Below the pieces are notes generated by a model that was not told the DNA's origin, made no database searches, and was given only the letters and a program-made list of their open reading frames with translations. 64,000 nucleotides of DNA from Duganella sp. CF458 (GTDB taxonomy: Bacteria > Pseudomonadota > Gammaproteobacteria > Burkholderiales > Burkholderiaceae_D). The position numbers were made by a program, and so were the translations under genes. Numbering within the stretch: position 1 is the stretch's first letter; each line of letters opens with the position of its first letter. Of the stretch, positions 9,089-18,014 are shown in pieces. The stretch is taken from contig NZ_FOOF01000001.1 of NCBI RefSeq assembly GCF_900113115.1, forward strand, positions 1 through 64,000. Reading direction: 5' to 3'.

Positions 9089-9829
9089 ATGCAGTACAAG
9101 CAGGTCGAACGGGTCGACCCTGCGCTGGATGCCACACGCGCCGACGACCCCTTTCGCGATGACCGCTTGCTGGCGGAAATGCAGGATATCGTCACCGGGG
9201 AGAGCACCTTCGGAATCAGATTAGTCGACACGCCCGAAGGGCGTAGCAAGGCGAGCATGCTGATTCACAAGATGTACGCCTGGCGTGGCCTGGAAGGCAC
9301 CCATGCGCTGTCCGATGACCCGAACCGCGTCACGCTCATGGCACACAACCGTGAAGAGGCGGTCGGCACCTTGACGCTCGGCTTGGACAGTCCATCCGGC
9401 ATCCTGGCCGACCAACTGTTCCGCGCCGAGATCGACGCCTTCCGTGCGCGCGGCAAACGCGTCTGCGAATTCATCAAGCTGGCCTTCGACATGGGGCCAA
9501 AATCGAAGAGCTACCTGGCGGCGCTGATCCATCTGGCCGTCATGTACGCTTACGACATTCATCGCTTCGACGTGCTGTTCATCGAAGTCACGCCGCGCCA
9601 TCGCCAGTTCTACCAGCGCATGCTGGGCTTCCGCCAGCTTGGCGAAGAGGTGGTCAACCCGCGCGTCAATGTGCGCGGAGTGCTGATGCATATCGAACTG
9701 TCGTACATGAAAGAGCAGATCCGCCGCTTCGGCGGCCAGCCCGATTCCGACGAACGTTCCTTCTATCCGCTGTTCTTCTCGCCGCATGAAGAAGCGGGAA
9801 TCATCAATCGGCTGCGGCAACAGGAATAA
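9089..9829 (+). CDS. FeeM-like N-acyl amino acid synthase (GNAT fold)
   Basis: A 246-residue protein resembling the FeeM / PEP-CTERM-associated acyltransferase group, which transfers a long-chain acyl group from acyl-carrier protein to an amino acid. Typical segments are FGIRLVDTPEGRSKASMLIHKMYAWRG in the first third (only its parts are diagnostic), EFIKLAFD, and VTPRHRQFYQRMLGF near residue 180. ATG at 9089 follows a strong GGGAGGG ribosome site; an upstream in-frame start lacks one. It sits five bases before a ThiF-like gene, so the two probably act in one pathway. The acceptor amino acid is unknown. Confidence 0.8.
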   Translation: MQYKQVERVDPALDATRADDPFRDDRLLAEMQDIVTGESTFGIRLVDTPEGRSKASMLIHKMYAWRGLEGTHALSDDPNRVTLMAHNREEAVGTLTLGLDSPSGILADQLFRAEIDAFRARGKRVCEFIKLAFDMGPKSKSYLAALIHLAVMYAYDIHRFDVLFIEVTPRHRQFYQRMLGFRQLGEEVVNPRVNVRGVLMHIELSYMKEQIRRFGGQPDSDERSFYPLFFSPHEEAGIINRLRQQE

Positions 9830-9834
9830 GCACC

Positions 9835-10728
9835 ATGGCTGAATCCAACACCGAACGCCACTTCAACTATGCGCAAGCCTTCTCGCGCAATATCGGCTGG
9901 GTTACCGAGGCGGAACAGGAAGCGCTGCGCAACAAGTGCGTCGCCATTGCCGGCGCCGGCGGCGTGGGCGGCGTGCACTTGCTGACGCTGGCGCGCATGG
10001 GCGTGGGAGCGTTCCACCTGGCCGACTTCGACACCTTCGACATCCCCAACTTCAACCGCCAGGCCGGCGCCTTCATGTCGACACTGGGCCAGCCCAAGGT
10101 CGACGTGATGGCGCGCATGGCGCGCGACATCAACCCGGAAGTGAAGATCCGCACCTTCCCGCAGGGCGTCAACCAGGGCAACCTGCGCGATTTCCTGCAA
10201 GGTGCCGACGTGTACGTCGACGGGCTGGACTTCTTCGCCTTCGAAGCGCGCAAGCAAACCTATGCCATGTGCGAGGCGCTGGGCGTACCGGCCACCTGCG
10301 CGGCGCCGCTGGGCATGAGCGTGGCAGGCCTGAACTTCGTCCCGGGCGCCATGACCTTTGAAGAATACTTCGGCTGGGGCGACCTGCCGGAGCTCGACAT
10401 GGCGATACGCTTCCTGGTCGGGCTGGCGCCGGCCGCCCTGCACCGCAGCTACCTGGTGCCAGGCGGGATCAACCTGGCCGAGCGGCGCGGCGCCTCCACC
10501 GCCATGGCTTGCCAGTTATGTTCCGGCGTGGCGGCCACCCAGGCCATCAAGATGATGCTCAAGCGCGGCAAGATCCTGGCGGCGCCACATGGCTTCCAGT
10601 ACGACGCCTACCGCGACAAGTTCATCACCACCTGGCGCCCGGGCGGCAATCGCCATCCCTTGAATTGGCTCACCATCCAATTCGCCAAGCGCAAATTCTC
10701 GGCAATGCTGGCCGCGCAGGCGAAATAA
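9835..10728 (+). CDS. ThiF/E1-like adenylyltransferase
   Basis: A 297-residue E1-superfamily protein. It has the ATP-binding glycine loop GAGGVGGVHLL (about residues 41-51), an acidic DFDTFD segment followed by NFNRQAG (the N/R/Q motif of MoeB/ThiF), and one CxxC (ACQLCSG, about residue 224). The usual second CxxC of a zinc site is not obvious. Family members adenylate a carboxylate. With FeeM next door the substrate may be an N-acyl amino acid or a partner peptide or carrier (inference). There is no ThiS/MoaD-type small protein nearby, which argues against thiamine or molybdopterin roles. Confidence 0.87.
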   Translation: MAESNTERHFNYAQAFSRNIGWVTEAEQEALRNKCVAIAGAGGVGGVHLLTLARMGVGAFHLADFDTFDIPNFNRQAGAFMSTLGQPKVDVMARMARDINPEVKIRTFPQGVNQGNLRDFLQGADVYVDGLDFFAFEARKQTYAMCEALGVPATCAAPLGMSVAGLNFVPGAMTFEEYFGWGDLPELDMAIRFLVGLAPAALHRSYLVPGGINLAERRGASTAMACQLCSGVAATQAIKMMLKRGKILAAPHGFQYDAYRDKFITTWRPGGNRHPLNWLTIQFAKRKFSAMLAAQAK

Positions 10729-10955
10729 ATACGGTTTAATTTTAAATTAATACTCACACCGGTCGCGACATAAAAAGTCACACAAAATATCAACGCTTGC
10801 GAATGCTCACCAAATATCCCGTCCAAGTCATTGAATTTGCTCCTTAATTTTAGGAAGCTACATGTCGGAATATTTTACAGAGCAGGCCGCACAGCGCAAA
10901 CAACATGGTTTGAAAGTTAATACTAAGCGTTTGTTTTTTGGTCGTATTTTAAATA

Positions 10956-10971
10956 TGGCATACGTATTGCT
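10956..10971 (+). promoter_or_regulatory. Candidate sigma-54 promoter for the PEP-CTERM gene
   Basis: TGGCATACGTATTGCT matches the -24/-12 consensus TGGCAC-N5-TTGCW at all but one position, with the GG and GC doublets correctly spaced. It ends 81 bases before the ATG of the PEP-CTERM gene, leaving a leader of about 70 bases. PEP-CTERM genes are known to be linked to the sigma-54-dependent PrsK/PrsR system. The 325-bp gap it lies in (10729-11052) is unusually AT-rich and otherwise holds only one doubtful 37-codon frame. Confidence 0.62.
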
Positions 10972-11052
10972 TTGATAAAGATCATGACCTGAACAAATTT
11001 AATGCTCAGTCATCCCAAAACTGGTGCTTTATCCTCTCAACGGAGAAATGTA

Positions 11053-11865
11053 ATGAAGATTCTCACACCTCGCGTTCGCGGCCTGGCCGCCAGCATGCTG
11101 CTAGCATTTGGCGCACTGGCGACCGGTAGCGCAGCCGCAGCACCTGCTTTCCAGGTGGACCCAACCGGACTGGCACCTGCTGGCAATATCTTCACGGCCG
11201 ACGCCCTGAACGGCGTTTCGTCGGCACGCGTCGCTTATACGGGCGTGGGCAACAACTACGTGTCCAACGGCTATATCGTGTTCAGCGGCTTTTCCCTGAA
11301 CTCGAACAACGTGTCGACCGCCGATACCCGTGTCAACTTCGACTATGGCTTGTACGCCACCTTCCAGCAGGACTTCACGTGCAGCGGCATTCTTGGCCCG
11401 GGCGTATCCTGCACCCCGACCGCCCTGTCGCTGCAGCTGTGGGCCGATGTCGGCAACGACAATACGTATAACCAGGCCGTGGTCGGCACCGATCCTTCGG
11501 TCAATTTTGCCGGTGCGCAAACCCAGCTGGCCTGGTCCGACTTCGCCTATAACGGCGTCGGCGGCATCGACAATCTCGGCGGCGTGTTCCAGAACGTCAC
11601 CATGAGCTGGTTCCTGACCCCTGAAGGCAAAAACTACTTCTTCGACCCGGATCCGTTCTACACGGCCTCGTTCGCGGCATTCAACAACACCACACAAGGC
11701 GTCGATTGCGATACCGTCGACTGCACCAACGCCCTCGACATTGCCATCACCCAGGAAGGCGGCATCCTTGATTTCGTCGCCGCCGTCCCTGAACCTGGCG
11801 TGCTGGGACTGCTGGGCATCGGCCTGCTCGGGATGGCCGGCGTCCATCGCCGCAAACAGCGTTAA
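11053..11865 (+). CDS. PEP-CTERM sorting-domain exported protein
   Basis: A 270-residue secreted protein with an N-terminal signal peptide (MKILTPRVRG... to about residue 31, ending in a run of alanines) and a C-terminal sorting tag: AAVPEPG, a hydrophobic helix, then the basic tail HRRKQR. The tag is recognised by an exosortase, not found in this window, and such proteins are usually exported with exopolysaccharide. The body has no recognised catalytic motif. ATG at 11053 follows a GGAGAAA ribosome site. A candidate sigma-54 promoter lies upstream and a perfect hairpin terminator downstream. Confidence 0.9.
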   Translation: MKILTPRVRGLAASMLLAFGALATGSAAAAPAFQVDPTGLAPAGNIFTADALNGVSSARVAYTGVGNNYVSNGYIVFSGFSLNSNNVSTADTRVNFDYGLYATFQQDFTCSGILGPGVSCTPTALSLQLWADVGNDNTYNQAVVGTDPSVNFAGAQTQLAWSDFAYNGVGGIDNLGGVFQNVTMSWFLTPEGKNYFFDPDPFYTASFAAFNNTTQGVDCDTVDCTNALDIAITQEGGILDFVAAVPEPGVLGLLGIGLLGMAGVHRRKQR

Positions 11866-11880
11866 GCTCCACGCATGACG

Positions 11881-11908
11881 AAAATGGGACCGGCGACGGT
11901 CCCATTTT
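11881..11908 (+). terminator. Terminator hairpin after the PEP-CTERM gene
   Basis: A perfect 12-bp inverted repeat (AAAATGGGACCG / CGGTCCCATTTT) with a GCGA tetraloop starts 15 bases after the stop codon, and the descending arm ends in TTTT. It is symmetric, so it could act in both directions. The remainder of the gap to groES (to about 12020) shows nothing else. Confidence 0.8.
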
Positions 11909-12022
11909 CATTGATGGCCGCCCTCCCCGCCTTACCCCTTCCAAGCGCTCGCGCGCCCCATCATTGCCTTCCTGGCATGATTGACATCAAACCAACGCTT
12001 GATCAAGCGCAAAGAAATTCCC

Positions 12023-12051
12023 TTGAAAAGGGAAAGTGTCGTCCCTATAAT
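12023..12051 (+). promoter_or_regulatory. groES promoter (sigma-70, overlapping heat-shock sigma-32 type)
   Basis: TTGAAA (12023-12028) and TATAAT (12046-12051) are spaced by 17 bases, a near-perfect vegetative promoter. The same DNA reads CTTGAAA...CCCTATAAT, close to the sigma-32 consensus, so it may serve both sigma factors. The CIRCE operator begins three bases downstream of the -10 element. Confidence 0.82.
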
Positions 12052-12053
12052 TG

Positions 12054-12080
12054 TTGGCACTCGTTAGCCGAGAGTGCTAA
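12054..12080 (+). promoter_or_regulatory. CIRCE operator (HrcA binding site)
   Basis: TTGGCACTC, nine bases, then GAGTGCTAA: the CIRCE inverted repeat with one mismatch between the arms. It lies directly after the groES -10 box, covering the start of transcription, where HrcA represses groESL under non-stress conditions. Confidence 0.95.
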
Positions 12081-12114
12081 CAACTGTCAATAAACCGAGT
12101 AAAAGGAGTTTTGT

Positions 12115-12405
12115 ATGAACCTTCGCCCTTTGCATGACCGCGTCATCGTCAAACGCCTGGACCAGGAAACCAAGACCGCGTCCGGCCTGATCATCCCTGA
12201 TGCCGCCGCTGAAAAGCCGGACCAGGGTGAAGTGCTGGCAGTTGGCAACGGCAAAGTTGCTGACAACGGCACCGTGCGTGCTCTGGAAGTGAAAGTGGGC
12301 GACCGCGTTCTGTTCGGCAAATACGCCGGCCAAGCCGTCAAAGTTGACGGCCAGGAACTGCTGGTAATGCGCGAAGAAGACATCATGGCCGTGGTTCAGA
12401 AGTAA
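12115..12405 (+). CDS. groES: Co-chaperonin GroES
   Basis: The 96-residue co-chaperonin ([14 protein letters not shown] start, mobile loop around residues 17-34 and the dome segment further on) forms the heptameric lid of the GroEL folding chamber in the cytoplasm. The gene is preceded by AAAGGAG and a CIRCE-controlled promoter and is followed 40 bases later by groEL, the standard operon. Confidence 0.99.
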   Translation: MNLRPLHDRVIVKRLDQETKTASGLIIPDAAAEKPDQGEVLAVGNGKVADNGTVRALEVKVGDRVLFGKYAGQAVKVDGQELLVMREEDIMAVVQK

Positions 12406-12427
12406 TCACAGCCCCCTAGACAGATAG

Positions 12428-14092
<1,665 letters not shown>

Positions 14093-14116
14093 TAGCCGGC
14101 AGCCTCACCGCTGACT

Positions 14117-14152
14117 AAAAAGCCTGCAAGGTTTGCGCCTTGCAGGCTTTTT
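14117..14152 (+). terminator. groEL terminator
   Basis: AAAAAGCCTGCAAGG pairs perfectly with CCTTGCAGGCTTTTT around the six-base loop TTTGCG. The GCCTGC/GCAGGC core recurs in the terminators at 14951 and 15679. Confidence 0.92.
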
Positions 14153-14200
14153 CATTTGCCCCGACCGTTCGCACTGCTTAACTTTGTGTAACATGCCGGC

Positions 14201-14935
14201 ATGACAGCCGAAACCATCACCTGCCCCACCCACGGCGAAAGCCAATTTGCTTTCGTTTGCAAGCACCTGATCGCACATCCAGCCCAGAAATGGCACTGCG
14301 GCTATCCGGAAGAAGACGAGCCTTGGCGCGATGCCTGGTGTTCCGCCTGCAATGAAGCGTTCGAGCGCGAAGGCGAGTGGAACGAGAATAACGAAGGCGA
14401 GGCCGATATCGGCATGCTGTGCGGCCACTGCTACGAAGACGGCATTGCGCAAAGCGTCACCTGCATGGACGACGCCACGGGCAGCGCCTGGGTCCAGTTC
14501 CTGCAGACCCAATGCGAGGTCCAGCGGGTGAAACAACAAGCCATGGTCGACAACTGGAGGCTCAACGACTACCCGCGCTGGGACTATTACCAGGAAACCG
14601 CGCAGCTGGTGTTTTCCGGCGGCGAACAAGCCGACCTGGTTGCGGATGTCGAATTCGTCGGCACGCTGTCGACAGCCAGCCATACCTGGATGTGGTCGTG
14701 GGCGAATTTCAGCCTGCTCGAGCCGGTTCGCTCCCGCATCGCCGCTGTGCGCGGCTTTGGCGAAGAGCATGACTACCCGCTGCTCACGGTGCCGAAGTGG
14801 AAAGCTGATGCGGGGGATGGCTGGCATATGACTGCCGTAGCGCTGCACGTCCTCGGCGGCCTGGGCGTCTATCGCGCTCCGAGCGATAACGGTTTTATTT
14901 TCATGGTGGTCATGTCCGCCCAGTTACGCACATAG
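14201..14935 (+). CDS. DUF6882-like protein with N-terminal cysteine pairs
   Basis: A 244-residue cytoplasmic protein of unknown function. The N-terminal 90 residues are rich in Cys/His (CPTHGE, FVCKHL, CSAC, CGHC), which suggests zinc-ribbon-like metal sites. The C-terminal part, with THTWMWSWAN near residue 163 and GGLGVYRAPSDNG near the end, resembles the DUF6882 family as recalled. No signal peptide or membrane segment is seen. It stands alone between terminators. Metal binding is inferred from cysteine spacing only. Confidence 0.7.
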   Translation: MTAETITCPTHGESQFAFVCKHLIAHPAQKWHCGYPEEDEPWRDAWCSACNEAFEREGEWNENNEGEADIGMLCGHCYEDGIAQSVTCMDDATGSAWVQFLQTQCEVQRVKQQAMVDNWRLNDYPRWDYYQETAQLVFSGGEQADLVADVEFVGTLSTASHTWMWSWANFSLLEPVRSRIAAVRGFGEEHDYPLLTVPKWKADAGDGWHMTAVALHVLGGLGVYRAPSDNGFIFMVVMSAQLRT

Positions 14936-14950
14936 TTTCCGTACATCACC

Positions 14951-14987
14951 AAAAGCCTGCTGATAGCGACGCCTTGCAGGCTTTTTT
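14951..14987 (+). terminator. Terminator after the DUF6882-like gene
   Basis: AAAAGCCTGC pairs with GCAGGCTTTT across a 15-base loop and is followed by further T residues, 15 bases after the stop codon. It shares its core stem with the groEL terminator. Confidence 0.8.
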
Positions 14988-15054
14988 CTTTCAGCGAAAT
15001 TGTCGTGCTACAATCTAGATATCTTTTGCGCAATTTTGATTATTTTTGGATAAT

Positions 15055-15657
15055 ATGAAGAAATTTCTCGCTGTCATGCTGTTCCTCGCCGCAGGCGTTG
15101 CCTCCGCAGGCCCAATTGAACTGATCACCAATGGCAGCTTTGAACAGAACCGTATAGGCGCCAACTCGTGGACCATCAAATCCGCACTGGATGGATGGAA
15201 CATTGGCGCAAAAGGCGTTGAAGTGCGCAACAACGTGGCCGGCACGGCGCAGAACGGCAGCAACTTCCTGGAACTGGATTCCACCGCCAACAGCTGGATC
15301 AGCCAGACCATCAATACTGTGGTGGGCGGCAAGTACGACCTTTCCTTCTACTACGCTCCACGTGAAAACACCCGCGCTGCCACCAACGGCATCGACGTGC
15401 TGTGGAACGGCAATCTGCTGAAGCACGTCGAACAGGACAACTTCACGTCGAAGACCAACTGGTTCAAGATCGAGTTGTCGATGTTTGCCGTCGGCAGCCT
15501 GTCGAACCTGAGTTTCCAGGCTTCCGGCATCAGCGACAGCATCGGCGGTTCGCTCGATAACGTATCGCTGAAGGCCGTACCGGAGCCGGCAACCATCGCC
15601 TCGATGCTGCTCGGCCTGGGCCTGATGGGCATTACCCTGCGCCGCCGCAAGCAGTAA
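15055..15657 (+). CDS. PEP-CTERM sorting-domain exported protein
   Basis: A 200-residue exported protein with a signal peptide (MKKFLAVMLFLAAGVASAGP) and a C-terminal sorting tag made of AVPEPATIASML, a hydrophobic helix and the basic tail RRRKQ. The body (ITNGSFEQN, then GSNFLELDS and GGKYDLSFYYAPRENT) looks like a carbohydrate-binding jelly-roll of the DUF642/choice-of-anchor sort. ATG at 15055 is chosen because it begins the signal peptide; an upstream TTG is unlikely. Unlike the PEP-CTERM gene at 11.05 kb, no sigma-54 site is seen in front. Confidence 0.9.
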   Translation: MKKFLAVMLFLAAGVASAGPIELITNGSFEQNRIGANSWTIKSALDGWNIGAKGVEVRNNVAGTAQNGSNFLELDSTANSWISQTINTVVGGKYDLSFYYAPRENTRAATNGIDVLWNGNLLKHVEQDNFTSKTNWFKIELSMFAVGSLSNLSFQASGISDSIGGSLDNVSLKAVPEPATIASMLLGLGLMGITLRRRKQ

Positions 15658-15678
15658 GCGTCCACTCTCCATTTTCCC

Positions 15679-15713
15679 AAAGCCTGCCAGGTGCGTGCCT
15701 CGCAGGCTTTTCT
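15679..15713 (+). terminator. Terminator after the second PEP-CTERM gene
   Basis: AAAGCCTGC pairs with GCAGGCTTT around a 14-base loop containing imperfect pairing, followed by TTCTC. It is the third member of the GCCTGC/GCAGGC terminator set within 1.6 kb. Confidence 0.72.
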
Positions 15714-15758
15714 CATTGTCGCGCCGAAAAATCGATCACCTGTGTACGCTGCACACGC

Positions 15759-16247
15759 ATGGATACCCACAAAGGATTTGCGCCCCTGGCCTTACTTGCC
15801 AGCTTTGCCGCCTGCTTCGCTGCCGCCGCATTGGGCGCGCTGGCAACTGCCGATGCGCAGCCTTTCTACGACGCGCTGCAGCGTCCCGGGTGGGCTCCGC
15901 CGGCCTGGCTATTCGGTCCCGTCTGGACGCTGCTGTATGCCATGATGGCCATCGCAGCGTGGATCATGTGGCGCAAGCATGCACTCCAAGCCGATCCCGC
16001 ATTGACAGCGATATTTGCCATGCAGCTTGGCTTGAACGCCTTGTGGAGCTGGATCTTCTTCCGCTGGCATAGCGGTCTGTTCGCCTTCATTGATATCCTT
16101 GCGCTGATCGCGGCAGTGGCCATGGTCATCATCAAGTTCTGGGCCAGAAGCCGGATTGCCTCAATGCTGATGTGGCCATACTTTTCCTGGCTTGCATTTG
16201 CGGCAATGCTCAATTGGAGTCTCTGGCGCCGGAATCCATTCCTGTGA
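15759..16247 (+). CDS. tspO: TspO/MBR family tryptophan-rich sensory protein
   Basis: A 162-residue, five-helix membrane protein of the TspO/peripheral benzodiazepine receptor family, with the conserved RPGWAPPAWLFGPVWTLLY segment (about residues 42-60) and several tryptophans in the later helices (LNALWSWIFF, MLNWSLWRRN). Family members bind porphyrins and lipids and take part in stress or tetrapyrrole regulation. The length is normal. The following genes on the same strand are closely spaced. Confidence 0.93.
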   Translation: MDTHKGFAPLALLASFAACFAAAALGALATADAQPFYDALQRPGWAPPAWLFGPVWTLLYAMMAIAAWIMWRKHALQADPALTAIFAMQLGLNALWSWIFFRWHSGLFAFIDILALIAAVAMVIIKFWARSRIASMLMWPYFSWLAFAAMLNWSLWRRNPFL

Positions 16248-16296
16248 CTTCGATCTGTTAGTATTGGCGCACTTTCACCGCAGGGATGCGCTACAT

Positions 16297-16758
16297 ATGT
16301 CTTCTTCCCGAACATCCGCTATCGCCGGTGCCGTTGCCGGACTTCTGGTTGCCGGTATCGGCGCCTGGTATGCAAGCAATCACAAAGCCACCGTAGCGAC
16401 GCGGGTAGCCGCAGCGGCACCCGCGCCAGTGAGCGCGCCGGCGGCAAAAGCGAACGTCAGCCGCGACCAGGCGGTAGAAAGGCTGATGGCGCTGCCGGAG
16501 TTGAAGGGCTTGGCGGATGCCATTGAAAAACGCAGCGGCGGTGAGCGCCACGGTGCACTTCTTGAAACCGATCCGGCGCCACGCGATGTGAAAGGCAGCC
16601 CCTACTACCAGCTCATTTTCGTGGAGAACGGCGACGATATGGCCCAAGCGGTGGCCAGCTTCCTGGTCTCGCACGCGAACGGCGAAATCCTCGTCGAAGA
16701 CGATATCAGCGGCGAGCTGATGTCCATCGATCAATGGCGCAAAGGCCTGAAGGACTAG
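16297..16758 (+). CDS. Hypothetical protein with N-terminal membrane anchor
   Basis: A 153-residue protein of unknown function. Residues 8-27 form a hydrophobic, glycine/alanine-rich signal-anchor, followed by an Ala/Pro-rich linker (to about 50) and a soluble domain ending near DQWRKGLKD. That domain is probably periplasmic and may be small and PepSY-like or inhibitor-like, but no family is recognised. ATG at 16297 starts the anchor. It lies three bases before the GST gene, so the two are probably co-transcribed. Confidence 0.7.
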   Translation: MSSSRTSAIAGAVAGLLVAGIGAWYASNHKATVATRVAAAAPAPVSAPAAKANVSRDQAVERLMALPELKGLADAIEKRSGGERHGALLETDPAPRDVKGSPYYQLIFVENGDDMAQAVASFLVSHANGEILVEDDISGELMSIDQWRKGLKD

Positions 16759-16761
16759 ACC

Positions 16762-17391
16762 ATGTACACACTCTACTACGGCCGTGGTGCGGCCAGCCTG
16801 GCGATCCACGCGGCGCTGCAAGAGATCGGCGTGCCTTACGACCTGGTGGCGATCGACCTCGAGGCCGGCCAGCAGCGCAGCCCTGAATACCTGCGCATCA
16901 ACCCGCAGGGCAAGGTCCCCACCCTCCTCATCGACGGCAAGCCTTTCACTGAATCGGCCGCCCTCATGATGATGCTGGCCGAACGCCATCCGCAATCGAA
17001 CCTGGCGCCGCTGGCCGGTTCGCTGGCACGGGCCCAGTGGTATGAATTGATGGTGACGATGGCCAATAACCTGGGCAATAACTTCCGGCTGTGGTTCTAC
17101 CCGGCCGACGTCGCCAGCACGAATCAAGACAGCGCGCTGCGCACCGCGGTCCAGCAGCGCATCGAATCGGCCTGGGCGACCCTGGATGCCCGCTTGGCCG
17201 CGAACGGTCCTTACCTGTTGGGCGGCACGTCCTCCGGCGCGGACCTGATGCTGACCATGTATATGCGCTGGTCGCGCAATATGCCGCGCCCTGCGACAGC
17301 CTGGCCGGCACTGCAAAAATATGCCGACATGATGCGCGCCCGCCCAAGCTGGCGCCACATTACGGAAGTTGAAGCATTAACTGGATGGTAA
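16762..17391 (+). CDS. Glutathione S-transferase family protein
   Basis: A 209-residue cytoplasmic GST. The N-terminal thioredoxin-like domain (residues 1-80) has the cis-proline in GKVPTL and the FTESAAL glutathione-binding segment. The C-terminal helical domain follows (about 87-205). The likely catalytic residue lies in the opening MYTLYYGRGAASL. The substrate is not predictable. It is closely spaced with an unknown gene on either side. Confidence 0.9.
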   Translation: MYTLYYGRGAASLAIHAALQEIGVPYDLVAIDLEAGQQRSPEYLRINPQGKVPTLLIDGKPFTESAALMMMLAERHPQSNLAPLAGSLARAQWYELMVTMANNLGNNFRLWFYPADVASTNQDSALRTAVQQRIESAWATLDARLAANGPYLLGGTSSGADLMLTMYMRWSRNMPRPATAWPALQKYADMMRARPSWRHITEVEALTGW

Positions 17392-17393
17392 AG

Positions 17394-18014
17394 ATGTTCA
17401 AGAAGTTGATTGCGGCGTTCAGCGCCAAATCGAAGACCCGTGCTGACGCGGCGTACGGCACGGAAGAATTAAACACCGTGCACAAGATGCTGTTCGCCGA
17501 CGATGTCGGCCAGCTCTTTGGCGACGCGCCCGATGCGCGCGTGGTGCAAGCCATCGCACAGGATGCCAATGAAGAATCGCGCGTGCGCCTGCTGGCCGCG
17601 CAATGGCTGCGCGCCAACGGTCGTGCGCCCGCCTCGCCGGAAGTGCTGGGCGTGGTGATCGAAGTACCGTTGGATGGCAGCATGGACACCCTGGCCGCCT
17701 ACGCCGACGGGCGGGTGCGCTACATCAACCAGACCGGACGCACCGCCGTATTCGAAGGTGCGCCGGCCGATGTGGCAGCCCAGGCGAAAACCCTGGTGGC
17801 TAGCGCTATTCCAGCCTTCATCAAGGCATCCACGCAAAGGCCGGTCTATGCGCCAGGCGCGGGCCAGTTGCGTTTCACTTTCCTGTCGCAGGACGGCAAC
17901 CGCGTAATGGATGGCTTCTTCAGCGACATCGTGCGCGACGAGCTGGCCAAGCCCGTACTCGAGCAAGGCCAGCGCCTGCTGGACCTGGTGGTCAAGCAGG
18001 GGAACGCGCAGTAA
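17394..18014 (+). CDS. Hypothetical cytoplasmic protein
   Basis: A 206-residue soluble protein of unrecognised family. The N-terminal half (EELNTVHKMLFADD onwards) is helical and the C-terminal half holds a mixed region (LAAYADGRVRYINQTGRTAVFE) followed by helices. Two starts are possible, ATG 17385 (overlapping the GST stop) and ATG 17394; the second is better placed after TGGATGG. The 3' end overlaps the convergent MFS gene by 23 bases. It is probably transcribed with the GST gene. Confidence 0.68.
   Translation: MFKKLIAAFSAKSKTRADAAYGTEELNTVHKMLFADDVGQLFGDAPDARVVQAIAQDANEESRVRLLAAQWLRANGRAPASPEVLGVVIEVPLDGSMDTLAAYADGRVRYINQTGRTAVFEGAPADVAAQAKTLVASAIPAFIKASTQRPVYAPGAGQLRFTFLSQDGNRVMDGFFSDIVRDELAKPVLEQGQRLLDLVVKQGNAQ

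Noticed and set aside
10862-10975. 37-codon frame starting MSEYFTEQAAQRK, with AGGAA upstream
   Set aside because: It overlaps the candidate sigma-54 promoter, has no recognisable family and is short enough to arise by chance in the AT-rich gap.
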